A stretch of 49,195 nt of DNA from Belliella calami (lineage in GTDB: Bacteria > Bacteroidota > Bacteroidia > Cytophagales > Cyclobacteriaceae), in contig NZ_JAKZGS010000023.1 of NCBI RefSeq assembly GCF_022549695.1, forward strand, positions 1 through 49,195, given 5' to 3'. Below are positions 36,428 to 44,288 of the stretch, one piece after another. Below the pieces are notes generated by a model, which ran no database searches, was not told where the DNA came from, and worked only from the letters and a program-made list of their open reading frames with translations. Position numbers and translations under genes: made by a program. Positions within the stretch are counted from its first letter, which is position 1; every line of letters starts with the position of its first letter.

Positions 36428-36512
36428 TAAATAAAATTTGTATCCGCTTATACATCAGTAGCCATTTCAAGCATTGTTTGAAGTTCCTTTCAAACACCTA
36501 ACGTCGGATAAA
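36428..36512 (-). repeat. dispersed intergenic repeat, copy 3
   Basis: AAATAAAATTTGTATCCGC, then TTATACATCAGTAGCC and CATTGTT, aligns well with 9100-9150. The 302-base gap 36408-36709 has no gene; a CCTAACG block at about 36497 follows the repeat. Confidence 0.5.
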
Positions 36513-36709
36513 TGAGTACTCTTGTGTGCCGCGGCATAGTTGTCTATTATTCGCTTCTTTGCCAGTAGCTATAATTCCATGGTCGATTGCTTTTTTATGT
36601 TCAATATCTAAGAGTATCTAATATCAATTTATTCGGATCTAGGCTAAATCAAGCTTCTCTTTAGATAGTGGCAAAGTTCCGTATATCCATATAAATAAAT
36701 TCACGTAAG

Positions 36710-37126
36710 CTATTTGAGATGCGTTTTTTCCCAAGCTTCAAAGTCCTCAATTTCATTTTTCAAAACGTTAAAAATTGCAATCACAACAGAGACATCATCT
36801 GCAAAACCTATAAAAGGAAGAAAATCAGGAATAATATCAATTGGCATGACAAAATACAAAAGTCCCAAGACCAGCAATCCGAGGGTTTTAGTGGACAATT
36901 TATGAGTCCCATTTTTGTGGGCATAAATCATCCTTTTGAAAACCATTATTGGTTCTATTGCAGCTTTCACATTGGGATTGTTTGAAAAGTCCTTCACTCT
37001 GGTTGTTGCCCTTTGAAGCAAATCTTTAAGTTTGCTCTCTTCACCAGCAATGATTTGGGCTTTTTCCATATAAAGCGTTTTAGCTTTTTGGTAAAAACTT
37101 GTCGATTTATCTTTAAAGGAAGCCAT
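36710..37126 (-). CDS. YkvA-family (DUF1232) membrane protein
   Basis: The 138-residue protein has the DUF1232 signature in its second half: LLVLGLLYFVMPIDIIPDF, then LPFIGFADD, with one or two membrane segments (about residues 85-120). The N-terminal 60 residues are charged and helical. Function of YkvA proteins is not established. It follows the next membrane protein gene by nine bases, so the two form an operon. Confidence 0.88.
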   Translation of the reverse strand: MASFKDKSTSFYQKAKTLYMEKAQIIAGEESKLKDLLQRATTRVKDFSNNPNVKAAIEPIMVFKRMIYAHKNGTHKLSTKTLGLLVLGLLYFVMPIDIIPDFLPFIGFADDVSVVIAIFNVLKNEIEDFEAWEKTHLK

Positions 37127-37135
37127 ATTTTTGAT

Positions 37136-37657
37136 TTAGAAGTAAATTCTTATTTCGGATTTGACTTGAGAAAGGGCAATTTGAATGCCATCATTTCTCT
37201 CATCCAATGATCTTTGGAAGATTCTTTTGGCTAAATCTATCCCTCTTGCCTCTTCATTCATGTCTTGGAATGAAGAATTCACAACAGTAACTACCCCTTC
37301 TACGGCGCGTTTTACTGCCTCCCATGTTTCATCAGAAAAATAAACCTGTTGGGACAGGTTATGGTTGAATTCCTCTCGAACCTCACGAATCAATTGCGTA
37401 TGTAGATCTCTTGCTGAATATTCTGTCTGATTAATTCTCCTGACAAGATTGTTTGGGGTGATCCTTTCCAACAATAAACAGAGCCTTTCACCTGCCTGAA
37501 GCCGAATAGGCAAAATTGTTTGCGTATTTTGAGTTTTGAGATTGATAAGCAACTTTTCCCTTTCCTTATTTAAGAAAGAAACCACAGTCAGGTACATTCC
37601 ATAAATAACCAATGCTGCAGGCAAAACTATTTTTAAAAGATCGGCGACGAAATCCAT
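37136..37657 (-). CDS. single-pass membrane protein of unknown function
   Basis: The 173-residue protein has one N-terminal membrane segment (about residues 8-28, IVLPAALVIYGMYLTVVSF) and a soluble helical domain with LPIRLQAGERLCLLLERI, TEYSARDLHTQLIREVREE and a C-terminus QVKSEIRIYF. I recognise it as the type of conserved Bacteroidota hypothetical that lacks an assigned function. It is cotranscribed with the YkvA gene (nine-base gap). Confidence 0.8.
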   Translation of the reverse strand: MDFVADLLKIVLPAALVIYGMYLTVVSFLNKEREKLLINLKTQNTQTILPIRLQAGERLCLLLERITPNNLVRRINQTEYSARDLHTQLIREVREEFNHNLSQQVYFSDETWEAVKRAVEGVVTVVNSSFQDMNEEARGIDLAKRIFQRSLDERNDGIQIALSQVKSEIRIYF

Positions 37658-37710
37658 TTTGAAATTTTGATTGAGACGTGAATATCTGAAATAATTAACG
37701 ATTTAAAACA

Positions 37711-37742
37711 AAAAAAGACCATGAATGAAATCATGATCTTTT
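37711..37742 (-). terminator. Rho-independent terminator after the 92-residue gene
   Basis: On the minus strand GATCATGA and TCATGGTC pair (one G-U) with a six-base loop and are followed by a seven-T run. Confidence 0.7.
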
Positions 37743-37767
37743 TACTAAAGTGACTTTTACTCGATTT

Positions 37768-38046
37768 TCAAACAAATGCTTCTTTTGAAAAACCTTCAAT
37801 CTCCAACAAATTCTTTTCAAAATCAGAGTAGTTAATTTCTTTGATCAGCATAATCAAAGTATGTGCAAATTCTTGTTTACACATCTGAACAGAAAACTCT
37901 TTTTGGTCATTATTGCTTTCCGCGATCCTTTTTTCATCAAAAATTCTCATCAATTCCTGCTTGTTTCTAGCCTTAACCAACAATTGATCCTGATTCATTT
38001 CACTTGTCACAATCGTAAAAATACCGTGGAGAGACGTAATTACCAT
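37768..38046 (-). CDS. small protein of unknown function
   Basis: A 92-residue soluble protein, starting MVITSLHGIFTIVT and mostly helical, with ARNKQELMRIFDEKRI in the middle. No family is recognised. A terminator after it supports reality of the gene; the alternative start at the internal Met (residue 17) would leave 76 residues. There is no functional context. Confidence 0.55.
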   Translation of the reverse strand: MVITSLHGIFTIVTSEMNQDQLLVKARNKQELMRIFDEKRIAESNNDQKEFSVQMCKQEFAHTLIMLIKEINYSDFEKNLLEIEGFSKEAFV

Positions 38047-38685
38047 AATTGTAAATTGTTGCTTTATTTTTGAGTCCTATTATAATAATCTTAAGTAACA
38101 ATCACATTCGAAGTCCTATTTTCAACAAACTACTCACAAAAGACATCTAAATTGTGGTTCCTAAACTTTTTTGTAAATCTAAGAAATCTAAAATACTCAA
38201 AAAATACCCAGTAGTTGGTATTTTTCTACCCCTCAACCAAGAAATATGATTTTTTGTTACTATAAGAATATCAAATGTAAAAATTTATAGTAAATAAAAA
38301 CACTATTAGACTTAATAACTTTAAAATTAATTATAAGTTAAAATAATGATAACAATAAGTCTTATTCAAGTTTCAATTTAAAAAGAGAATTTTTGAGTGA
38401 TTTTAAAAATTTATTGATTGATAAACAGCATATTAAAACAAGCCCAAATAAATATTGATTATTTTGGACGTTTTAAGGGAAATCTATTTTGCTTATTTGA
38501 ATAATATTCCTTTATATTTGCATCGATTTAGATGTTTCACAGTTCTAAAAAGTAGAATTAGAAATTTTCCAAAATCAATCCACTGGATATTCTATCTGTA
38601 TTCAAGAAGATATTTAGACCGTATCAGTGAGTGGCTCAAACCACTGCGAAATTTCGGGATAAACAATTCTACGGACAAGATAAAT
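38047..38685. other. 639-base AT-rich gap before tRNA-Ser
   Basis: There is no gene. A hairpin AAAAATACC/GGTATTTTT (38200-38225) and a partial tRNA-Ser copy (38627-38643) are the only structures noticed. Confidence 0.5.
38627..38643 (+). repeat. partial tRNA-Ser (D-arm) copy
   Basis: GTGAGTGGCTCAAACCA matches tRNA-Ser bases 38696-38712 at 16 of 17 positions, 69 bases upstream of the gene. The sequence after it cannot fold into a tRNA, so it is a fragment. Confidence 0.65.
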
Positions 38686-38777
38686 AGAGAGTTGGGTGAG
38701 TGGCTTAAACCAGCAGTTTGCTAAACTGTCGTACGGGTAATTCCGTACCGGGGGTTCGAATCCCCCACTCTCTACCA
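38686..38777 (+). tRNA. tRNA-Ser(GCT)
   Basis: The gene folds as a class II tRNA: acceptor stem AGAGAGT/ACTCTCT, D arm with GGTGAGTGGCTTAAACC, anticodon loop TTGCTAA (anticodon GCT, codons AGC/AGU), a long variable arm GTACGG/CCGTAC, T arm GGGGGTTCGAATCCCCC, discriminator A and encoded CCA (38775-38777). It is next to an integrase gene, and its 3' end is a probable attachment site. Confidence 0.95.
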
Positions 38778-38912
38778 AAACGGTGTTTAAACCTTTTAAA
38801 TTCAATGATTTAAATGTCTTGATTTTTGTAAGGACTCACCAAAAAAACCTTTAAAACGGCTTAAATAGGCAGAAAACAAGGTTTTCAATCAATATTTTAC
38901 AGATTTAATAGC

Positions 38913-38946
38913 AAAAAACTCACATTCAAAAGATGTGAGTTTTTTG
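38913..38946 (+). terminator. Rho-independent terminator downstream of tRNA-Ser
   Basis: AAAAAACTCACAT and ATGTGAGTTTTTT are perfectly complementary with a short loop; usable in both directions. Confidence 0.78.
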
Positions 38947-39006
38947 CGTTTTAAGACTTCTTTTTATCAAATATTGCAAATATTTCAATCTTAAAATGCG
39001 TAATTC

Positions 39007-39040
39007 GGTGAGTCATTTTTATTGATGAAAATGACTCACC
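39007..39040. repeat. 13-base inverted repeat upstream of the integrase
   Basis: GGTGAGTCATTTT (39007-39019) and AAAATGACTCACC (39028-39040) are exact reverse complements around an eight-base spacer; GGACTCACC recurs at 38832-38840. These could be arm-type recombinase sites. Apart from these and the terminator, the gap 38778-39140 is empty. Confidence 0.55.
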
Positions 39041-39140
39041 AGAGCGCTTGTAAAATATTGTTTTACAGGATGTTATATGATCGAATCTCTTGCCGAAGAA
39101 CTCACTTTTTATTAAGTTTAAACCTAAAAAGTGAGCAAAA

Positions 39141-40360
39141 ATGATTGAAAAAACATTCAGTATTCTCTTTTATCTCAAAGCTGCCCGAAATTTAAAGGGA
39201 AATCAAAAGCATGTTTATGCCAGAATAACGGTTGATTGTTTGCGTGTAGAAATCTCGACCAAACTTTCATGCGATAGTGTGACAAATGGAGTTCTTTGGC
39301 AAATAGGGCAATTGGAAAATCCGAAAAGTCTAAACAGGTAAATACCTACCTTGAGGCATTTACGATGAAGGTCCATCAAGCCAGAAAATACCTGATGGAG
39401 AATGAACAAGAAATTACAGCTGAAAACATAAAAAATATATTGCGTGGAAATACTCCTGACAACAGGATGATCATGGATGTTTTTACAGAACACAATATAC
39501 AGATAGAAGCTTTGGTAGGGAAAGATTTTGCACCAGGTACCTTTATAAGGTATAAAACATCCTTTGATCATACAAGGTCATTCATCCAGTGGAAATACAA
39601 AAAAGATGATATACCAATTAAAAAGCTTGATTATGACTTCATCAGTGATTATTCTTTTTGGTTGAAAACTGTCAGAGGGTGTTCACATAACACTACTTTA
39701 AAATACCTTGCGAATTTCAAGAAGGTCGTCTTAACTTGTGTCAAAAAAGGTTGGCTTTCTCGGGATCCATTTATCGGATTTAAAATGACTAAAAAAGAGA
39801 TTGAAAGAGACTATCTTTCATCAGAAGAATTGAAATACCTTACTGAGAAAGTTTTTAGGATTGAAAGGCTTGCACAGGTTAGGGATATATTTCTTTTCAG
39901 TTGTTATACAGGCTTGGCGTATATTGATGTAAAGAACCTCAAGAGAAATCAAATTGTAATTGGTATTGACAAGGAGAAGAGGATAGTTACAAAAAGAAAA
40001 AAAACTGATTCAACAGTTAAACTTCCATTGTTACCAACTGCACTAGATATCATCAGTAAATATAAGGTTCATCCGAAATGTACTTCTGAAGGAAGTGTAC
40101 TTCCTGTATTAAGCAACCAAAAAATGAATGCTGATCTAAAGGAGATTGCTGATCTCTGTGGGATAGAAAAAGAATTGACCTTCCATATCGCCAGACATAC
40201 CTTCGCAACGACTGTGACACTGGGAAATGGAGTTCCTATGGAGACCGTTTCGAAAATGCTTGGGCACAGCTCTCTTAAACAGACACAGCATTATGCCAAG
40301 ATTTTAGACACAAAAATCAGTTCTGATATGCAAAAATTAAGAAATCTATTGGAAGAATAG
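39141..40360 (+). pseudogene. tyrosine recombinase/integrase with a frameshift
   Basis: The 5' frame (39141-39341) encodes the N-terminal arm-binding domain, starting EKTFSILFYLKAAR; the 3' frame (open from about 39296, ending 40360) begins at ANRAIGKSEKSKQ and holds the SAM-like core-binding domain and catalytic domain. The join near 39296 fits loss of one base. In the catalytic domain HIARHTF (His-x-x-Arg), LGHSS and the nucleophile Tyr in QTQHYAKI are present, and a beta-hairpin Lys is plausible, but the first Arg position reads TGLAYIDV (Ala), as in some Bacteroidota conjugative-transposon integrases. It lies 360 bases after tRNA-Ser. Sequencing error or programmed frameshift cannot be excluded. 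Confidence 0.85.
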
Positions 40361-40386
40361 AAGTGGTTTCAATTCATTAATCAGAT

Positions 40387-40435
40387 CAATTGCATACGCT
40401 TATAAATTCAATTGAATTTAAGCGTATGTAAATTG
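40387..40435. repeat. long imperfect palindrome after the integrase
   Basis: CAATTGCATACGCTTATAAA is mirrored by TTTAAGCGTATGTAAATTG around AATTCAATTGAATT-type centre; about 20 bases pair on each side. No T run follows, so it may be a recombination or replication site rather than a terminator. The rest of the 361-base gap is AT-rich without features. Confidence 0.6.
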
Positions 40436-40721
40436 TCTTTAAATTTTCTGGATAGGATAGATTTTGAAGATAACATTTAAAAAATTACCATAAAGAGAGG
40501 ATGGCGTTCGAACCAAACCTATAAAATAATGATTATTAAACACTTATTTTCATTATTCAAAACCTACTATACGAACTAGAAATAGCCAATTTTTTAGGTA
40601 ATTTTGAAACATTTAATTACTTAAAAAATTATTTTAATCAAATTTTAAACTATCCATGTGATCTGTACTCTTTGAAATTTTCGAGTGTTTTTGAAATTTC
40701 ATTGACATCCTTACCCTATTT

Positions 40722-41021
40722 TCAAACAAAATGAACCACACTTCTTAGCTTTGGGTGGTAGGAAGGGCTGTAGGTGATGATGTTTTTCCTCACCAAATCT
40801 TTCATACATCTGTGGTAAGTACTCAGAGATTTGACCTGTAAGTTTTTCATGATCATTTTTCGGGTGATCCGAAAACGGCTCCTTCCCTGATTCTTTAGGA
40901 ATTCTCCAATAAGGGCCATGCAGATTGCCATGTGGGATAATTGTATTGATTCATCCTTTTGAAGCTTGCTGTAGATTCCCAAGATCTTGTCTTGGGTTGA
41001 TTTGAGATTATCATTGGCCAT
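40722..41021 (-). CDS. small winged-helix-like mobile-element protein
   Basis: The 99-residue protein (ATG 41021) is helical with a putative HTH around RITRKMIMKNLQVKSLSTYHR and a C-terminal ITYSPSYHPKL. Proteins of this type accompany excisionase-like genes in Bacteroidota mobile elements, where they are annotated as transcriptional regulators; I infer the same here. A TTG at 41027 is an alternative start. It follows the HTH gene by six bases and is cotranscribed. Confidence 0.65.
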   Translation of the reverse strand: MANDNLKSTQDKILGIYSKLQKDESIQLSHMAICMALIGEFLKNQGRSRFRITRKMIMKNLQVKSLSTYHRCMKDLVRKNIITYSPSYHPKLRSVVHFV

Positions 41022-41027
41022 AATCAA

Positions 41028-41246
41028 TTATTTGAATAGGTTCTCGATCTCTTTTGACTGATAATAATAGGAACCCCCAATTTTCTTGGGATTCAGAAGC
41101 CCTCTTATCCTTAGGTTCTGTAATGATCCAGGAGAAATTTTGAGGATCCTTCTCACTTCATCACTCTTTACCCAATCCCTATGATCTTTTTCCTTGGGCT
41201 TGAGCTTGAGCAGTTCTTGGAGATCTTCCAAGAGTTGTAATCTCAA
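41028..41246 (-). CDS. excisionase-like helix-turn-helix protein, 5' end possibly damaged
   Basis: The 72-residue product (TTG start at 41246) has a MerR/HTH_17 domain: WVKSDEVRRILKISPGSLQNL followed by GGSYYYQSKEIENLF, as in Bacteroidota element excisionases. Family members normally start about ten residues earlier with an ITKEDL-like segment; here ITKEDFEEL is encoded upstream in frame (41246-41270) but is cut from an ATG at 41288 by a TAA at 41276-41274. So either a weak start is used or the gene carries a nonsense mutation. Confidence 0.75.
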   Translation of the reverse strand: MRLQLLEDLQELLKLKPKEKDHRDWVKSDEVRRILKISPGSLQNLRIRGLLNPKKIGGSYYYQSKEIENLFK

Positions 41247-41306
41247 TTCTTCGAAATCTTCTTTGGTGATCAGTTATATCTTGGTCATGTGTAGGGACTT
41301 TGATGG

Positions 41307-41342
41307 ATGGGTAATTTGGTATGCATGGGTAATTTGGTATGC
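41307..41342 (+). repeat. tandem 18-base duplication
   Basis: ATGGGTAATTTGGTATGC occurs twice head to tail (41307-41324, 41325-41342), upstream of the HTH gene. Confidence 0.85.
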
Positions 41343-41548
41343 ATGGACTGGAAATGTTCACCCTTTGGCCACAAACTGTGATTATTTTTTTGTGAAAATT
41401 ATTTTTTATTTTGTTGTATAAGAGAAGTTTAGACACTTAATTAGTCTTTAGGTTTTTGAAAAAAATATGTGGATGAATATATGGACTTGTAATTTGGTAG
41501 AATAGATTATCTGTTAAATGTTAATAAAGCCGTCTATATTTCTTTTAA

Positions 41549-41654
41549 ATTGTTTTATATTTAAATACATATAAAATAAATATTTTCTTCATAATTATAC
41601 TTTTTTACATATAAAACAATATCTTTGAACTGTATTATATTCAAATACATATAA
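41549..41654 (+). promoter_or_regulatory. promoter/operator of the hipBST locus
   Basis: TATCTTTG at 41620-41627 fits the -7 consensus. It is bracketed by direct repeats TATATTYAAATACATATAA at 41556-41574 and 41636-41654, exactly 80 bases apart, the second touching the hipB ATG. A perfect inverted repeat ATTGTTTTATAT/ATATAAAACAAT is at 41549-41560 and 41609-41620. Confidence 0.65.
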
Positions 41655-41884
41655 TGAAAAGACTTTCAGCCTTTGTTAAGGAACGAAGAAAAGAAACAGG
41701 AATGACCCAAGAGGAATTCGCAGATCGCTGTGGTGTAGCCTTAACTGTAATCAGAAAGATAGAACAGGGTAAGACCAACCTGAATCTCGATAAAGTAAAT
41801 TTGGTGCTCCAAATGTTCGGACATGAACTGGCTCCGGTAAACAGTAAAATTATTAATGATGCGACAGGCGGAGATTTATTATAA
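41654..41884 (+). CDS. hipB: HipB-like XRE antitoxin/repressor
   Basis: The 76-residue protein is a single XRE helix-turn-helix domain (FVKERRKETGMTQEEFADRCGV, recognition helix near LTVIRKIEQGKTN). It overlaps the next gene by 29 bases. In HipBST systems HipB is the DNA-binding partner and autorepressor. The operator-like repeats upstream fit that role. Family identity is clear; neutralising activity is inferred from the three-gene order. Confidence 0.88.
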   Translation: MKRLSAFVKERRKETGMTQEEFADRCGVALTVIRKIEQGKTNLNLDKVNLVLQMFGHELAPVNSKIINDATGGDLL

Positions 41885-42194
41885 AGATATTCTGGCGGGA
41901 ATGCTTATCGAAACGGATGATGGGGAATACACCTTTCAATATACTGAGAATTATATTCAATCATTTCCCAATCAGTACATCACCTTCAGCATGCCGGTGA
42001 TTGACAAACCTTATGTGAGTAACAGGCTGTTTCCTTTTTTTGAAGGACTGATCCCTGAAGGCTGGCTTTTGGACATCGCCTCAAAAAATTGGAAGCTAAA
42101 CCCTAATGACCGTATGGGATTGTTGTTGGCTTGTTGTCAAAACTGTATTGGAGCTGTGCATGTTAAACCTATTACCCATGATCATGAAGGATAA
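41856..42194 (+). CDS. hipS: HipS-like protein (HipA N-subdomain 1)
   Basis: The 112-residue protein corresponds only to the N-terminal subdomain of HipA: KDILAGMLIETDDGEYTFQYT, SMPVIDKPYVSNRLFPFFEGLIPEGWLL and GLLLACCQNCIGAV. In E. coli O127 HipBST the separate HipS is the antitoxin of the kinase HipT. It overlaps hipB by 29 bases and the kinase by 11. A start at the second Met (41859) is equally possible. The alternative reading, a HipA split by mutation, is disfavoured because both halves have proper starts and overlap. Confidence 0.83.
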   Translation: MMRQAEIYYKDILAGMLIETDDGEYTFQYTENYIQSFPNQYITFSMPVIDKPYVSNRLFPFFEGLIPEGWLLDIASKNWKLNPNDRMGLLLACCQNCIGAVHVKPITHDHEG

Positions 42195-43128
42195 GTGTCT
42201 TTACTGTTACAAACCTTTGGAAGAACAAGAAAAGGATTTTCATGCCAAGTGTGCTAATGAATTTTTCGGGACGCAGACATCACCCCTTATACCTTATTCC
42301 ATTGATGATATGACAACACTTGCCAAGGATGTGATTGACCGTTCCATTTCAGTTCCTGGTGTACAACCCAAGTTATCTATGTCGTTAATCAAAGAAGTAC
42401 AGGGACAAAGTGATCAAAGATTGACTGTTGTAGGCGCTTTGGGAGGCAATTACATCTTCAAACCTCCTACTGTTGCATTTCCTGAATTGCCAGCCAATGA
42501 ACATCTAACAATGCGAATGGCTGAAGATTTTGGTATTCCTGTAGTTCCATCGTCTTTGATCCAATTGCAATCCGGAGAGCTTTCCTACATCACCAAACGA
42601 ATAGACCGTACAGAGAATTTGGAAAAGATTCACATGATCGATATGTTCCAGATCACAGAAGCCTTTGACAAATACAAAAGCTCCATGGAGAAAGTGGGGA
42701 AAGCTGTCGGATCGTTCGCTTCTAATACCGTCTTGGATAAATTGATTTTATTCGAAATCACCGTGTTTTCATTTCTTACAGGAAATAATGACATGCACTT
42801 AAAGAATTTTTCCTTGATCGAAGCTTCATCAGGCTGGAAGCTGGCACCTGCTTATGACTTGCTTAATGTATCCATAGCCAACCCTGAAGACAAAGAAGAA
42901 CTGGCACTTTCTATGGGCGGAAAAAAGAGCAGGCTCAAAAGGACAGATTTTGTCTCCTATGGCCAGAATCTTGGATTAACAGATAAGCAGATTGAAGGGG
43001 TTTTTAAGCGTTTCTTAAAGTTCAAAAAGAAAGGCATACAATGGATCCGAAATTCTTTTCTTACTGATGGGATGCAGGAAGCATACTTGGAATTGTTGGA
43101 GGAGAGATATAGTAGGATCTTAGAATAG
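42184..43128 (+). CDS. hipT: HipT-like serine/threonine kinase toxin
   Basis: From ATG 42184 the protein has 314 residues and lacks the HipA N-subdomain. A possible zinc motif (Cys5, Cys8, His20, Cys23) begins it; the Gly-rich loop reads RSISVPGVQPKLS with the Ser-Ile-Ser autophosphorylation pair at 54-56; Lys93 (IFKPP) is the ATP lysine; catalytic Asp203 is in NNDMHLKN and the metal Asp225 in APAYDLLN. In the known HipT the target is tryptophanyl-tRNA synthetase; whether it is the same here is unknown. A longer frame from 42106 would overlap hipS heavily and is rejected. Confidence 0.87.
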   Translation: MKDKCLYCYKPLEEQEKDFHAKCANEFFGTQTSPLIPYSIDDMTTLAKDVIDRSISVPGVQPKLSMSLIKEVQGQSDQRLTVVGALGGNYIFKPPTVAFPELPANEHLTMRMAEDFGIPVVPSSLIQLQSGELSYITKRIDRTENLEKIHMIDMFQITEAFDKYKSSMEKVGKAVGSFASNTVLDKLILFEITVFSFLTGNNDMHLKNFSLIEASSGWKLAPAYDLLNVSIANPEDKEELALSMGGKKSRLKRTDFVSYGQNLGLTDKQIEGVFKRFLKFKKKGIQWIRNSFLTDGMQEAYLELLEERYSRILE

Positions 43129-43145
43129 TCTTATTTAAAACTCTT

Positions 43146-44237
43146 TTAATACCCAGGATATTTCAAATGCCAATCTTCATCATAATTAAAATAGGTGCTT
43201 TTAGAACCAATGGCTAAGTCATTCCCTATTTCCTCTACTATTTCTTTAAACATCAGATTTTCTTTCCATTCGGTTGGGATAAGATGCTGCCCAACTATAA
43301 GGCCTACGATGTTCCCTGTAATGGCGCCAGTACTATCAGAATCTCCATTGTGATTGATGGAGGTGGTTACTGCTTTTTTGAAATCATGCGAATAATGAAG
43401 TGCACATAGCAAGGAAATAGCTAATGCTTCTTCTGCTACCCAACCTTCGCCAATTAATTTTATGGCATCCTGGCTAATATCTTTGTTTATATATTTCTTG
43501 TGAAGAGCTCTAGCTTGGCTGACCTTCTGATAAACTTCCTCGTGATTTTTCCATTTTTTCAAAATCCTAAGTCCGTTGGAAATTGAAGTCTTCAAATCCA
43601 GACCAATTGACAGATCTGCGATTATAGAAGCCAATAATCCCCCACTCAAAAATCCAGATGGGTGACCATGTGTTATGGCTGATATCTTCACGCCTTCCTC
43701 AAATGCGATTTTTCGGTTATGGTTGAATATCAAACCAACAGGAGCTACTCTCATCACTGTACCACAGCCTTTACTATCATTGATTGGCGCTAAAACCGTA
43801 CCCATCTTTTCAGATTTCAGAGCATTAATGCAAGTGCCTCCAGGGTCTCTTCTTTTGTACAATTCAGTCTTTTTGATTAGCCAACCTTCCATAAACCCAT
43901 GTGATTTGACTGAGCCAATTACATTTACTCCTTGTGTATGCAGCCACCTCAGATAAGATTGGTAGGTAATTTGGGTTTGTGCTCCCCCAATGCCTTTCAA
44001 CTCAGCCCTATGCTTAGCCCTCAATAATCCTTCAGCTGTAAAAAGCAACATCTGCGTATCATCCGTAAATTCACCCTTGCCATTTGGATGCTCTACATAA
44101 GATTGAACACCTGAAGCTCCGTATTTGCTGATGATGAATTCATAACTCAAAAATTCGATTGGAGCCCCCAAAGCATCTCCAATAGCTCCGCCCAAAATGC
44201 AGCCTAGGTATTTATCTTTCTTATCAAGGTTATTCAT
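43146..44237 (-). CDS. ADP-ribosylglycohydrolase family protein
   Basis: The 363-residue protein has the DraG/ARH fold: GGAIGDALGAPIEF (residues 16-29), the metal motif GEFTDDTQM near residue 54, and HNGDSDSTGAITGNIVG near residue 315, which supplies the second metal set. It would remove ADP-ribose from a protein or nucleic acid with two Mg2+ ions. It is cytosolic. It converges with hipT (18 bases between stops) and precedes a metallophosphatase on the same strand by 51 bases upstream. The ADP-ribosylating partner is not in the window. Confidence 0.93.
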   Translation of the reverse strand: MNNLDKKDKYLGCILGGAIGDALGAPIEFLSYEFIISKYGASGVQSYVEHPNGKGEFTDDTQMLLFTAEGLLRAKHRAELKGIGGAQTQITYQSYLRWLHTQGVNVIGSVKSHGFMEGWLIKKTELYKRRDPGGTCINALKSEKMGTVLAPINDSKGCGTVMRVAPVGLIFNHNRKIAFEEGVKISAITHGHPSGFLSGGLLASIIADLSIGLDLKTSISNGLRILKKWKNHEEVYQKVSQARALHKKYINKDISQDAIKLIGEGWVAEEALAISLLCALHYSHDFKKAVTTSINHNGDSDSTGAITGNIVGLIVGQHLIPTEWKENLMFKEIVEEIGNDLAIGSKSTYFNYDEDWHLKYPGY

Positions 44238-44288
44238 TGTTCAAAATTCTTAAGTTCTGGTTAAATTCTGCTTTCAAGATTGTGAAAA

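Noticed and set aside
38614-38805. 63-codon minus-strand frame containing ESGGFEPP
   Set aside because: It is the antisense of tRNA-Ser, a well-known false gene.
41179-41436. 85-codon minus-strand frame with tandem residues
   Set aside because: It overlaps the HTH gene in another frame and its repeats come from the 18-base DNA duplication.
41856-43128. A single hipA gene broken by a frameshift
   Set aside because: Both halves have their own start, they overlap by 11 bases, and the order matches the known HipBST arrangement.
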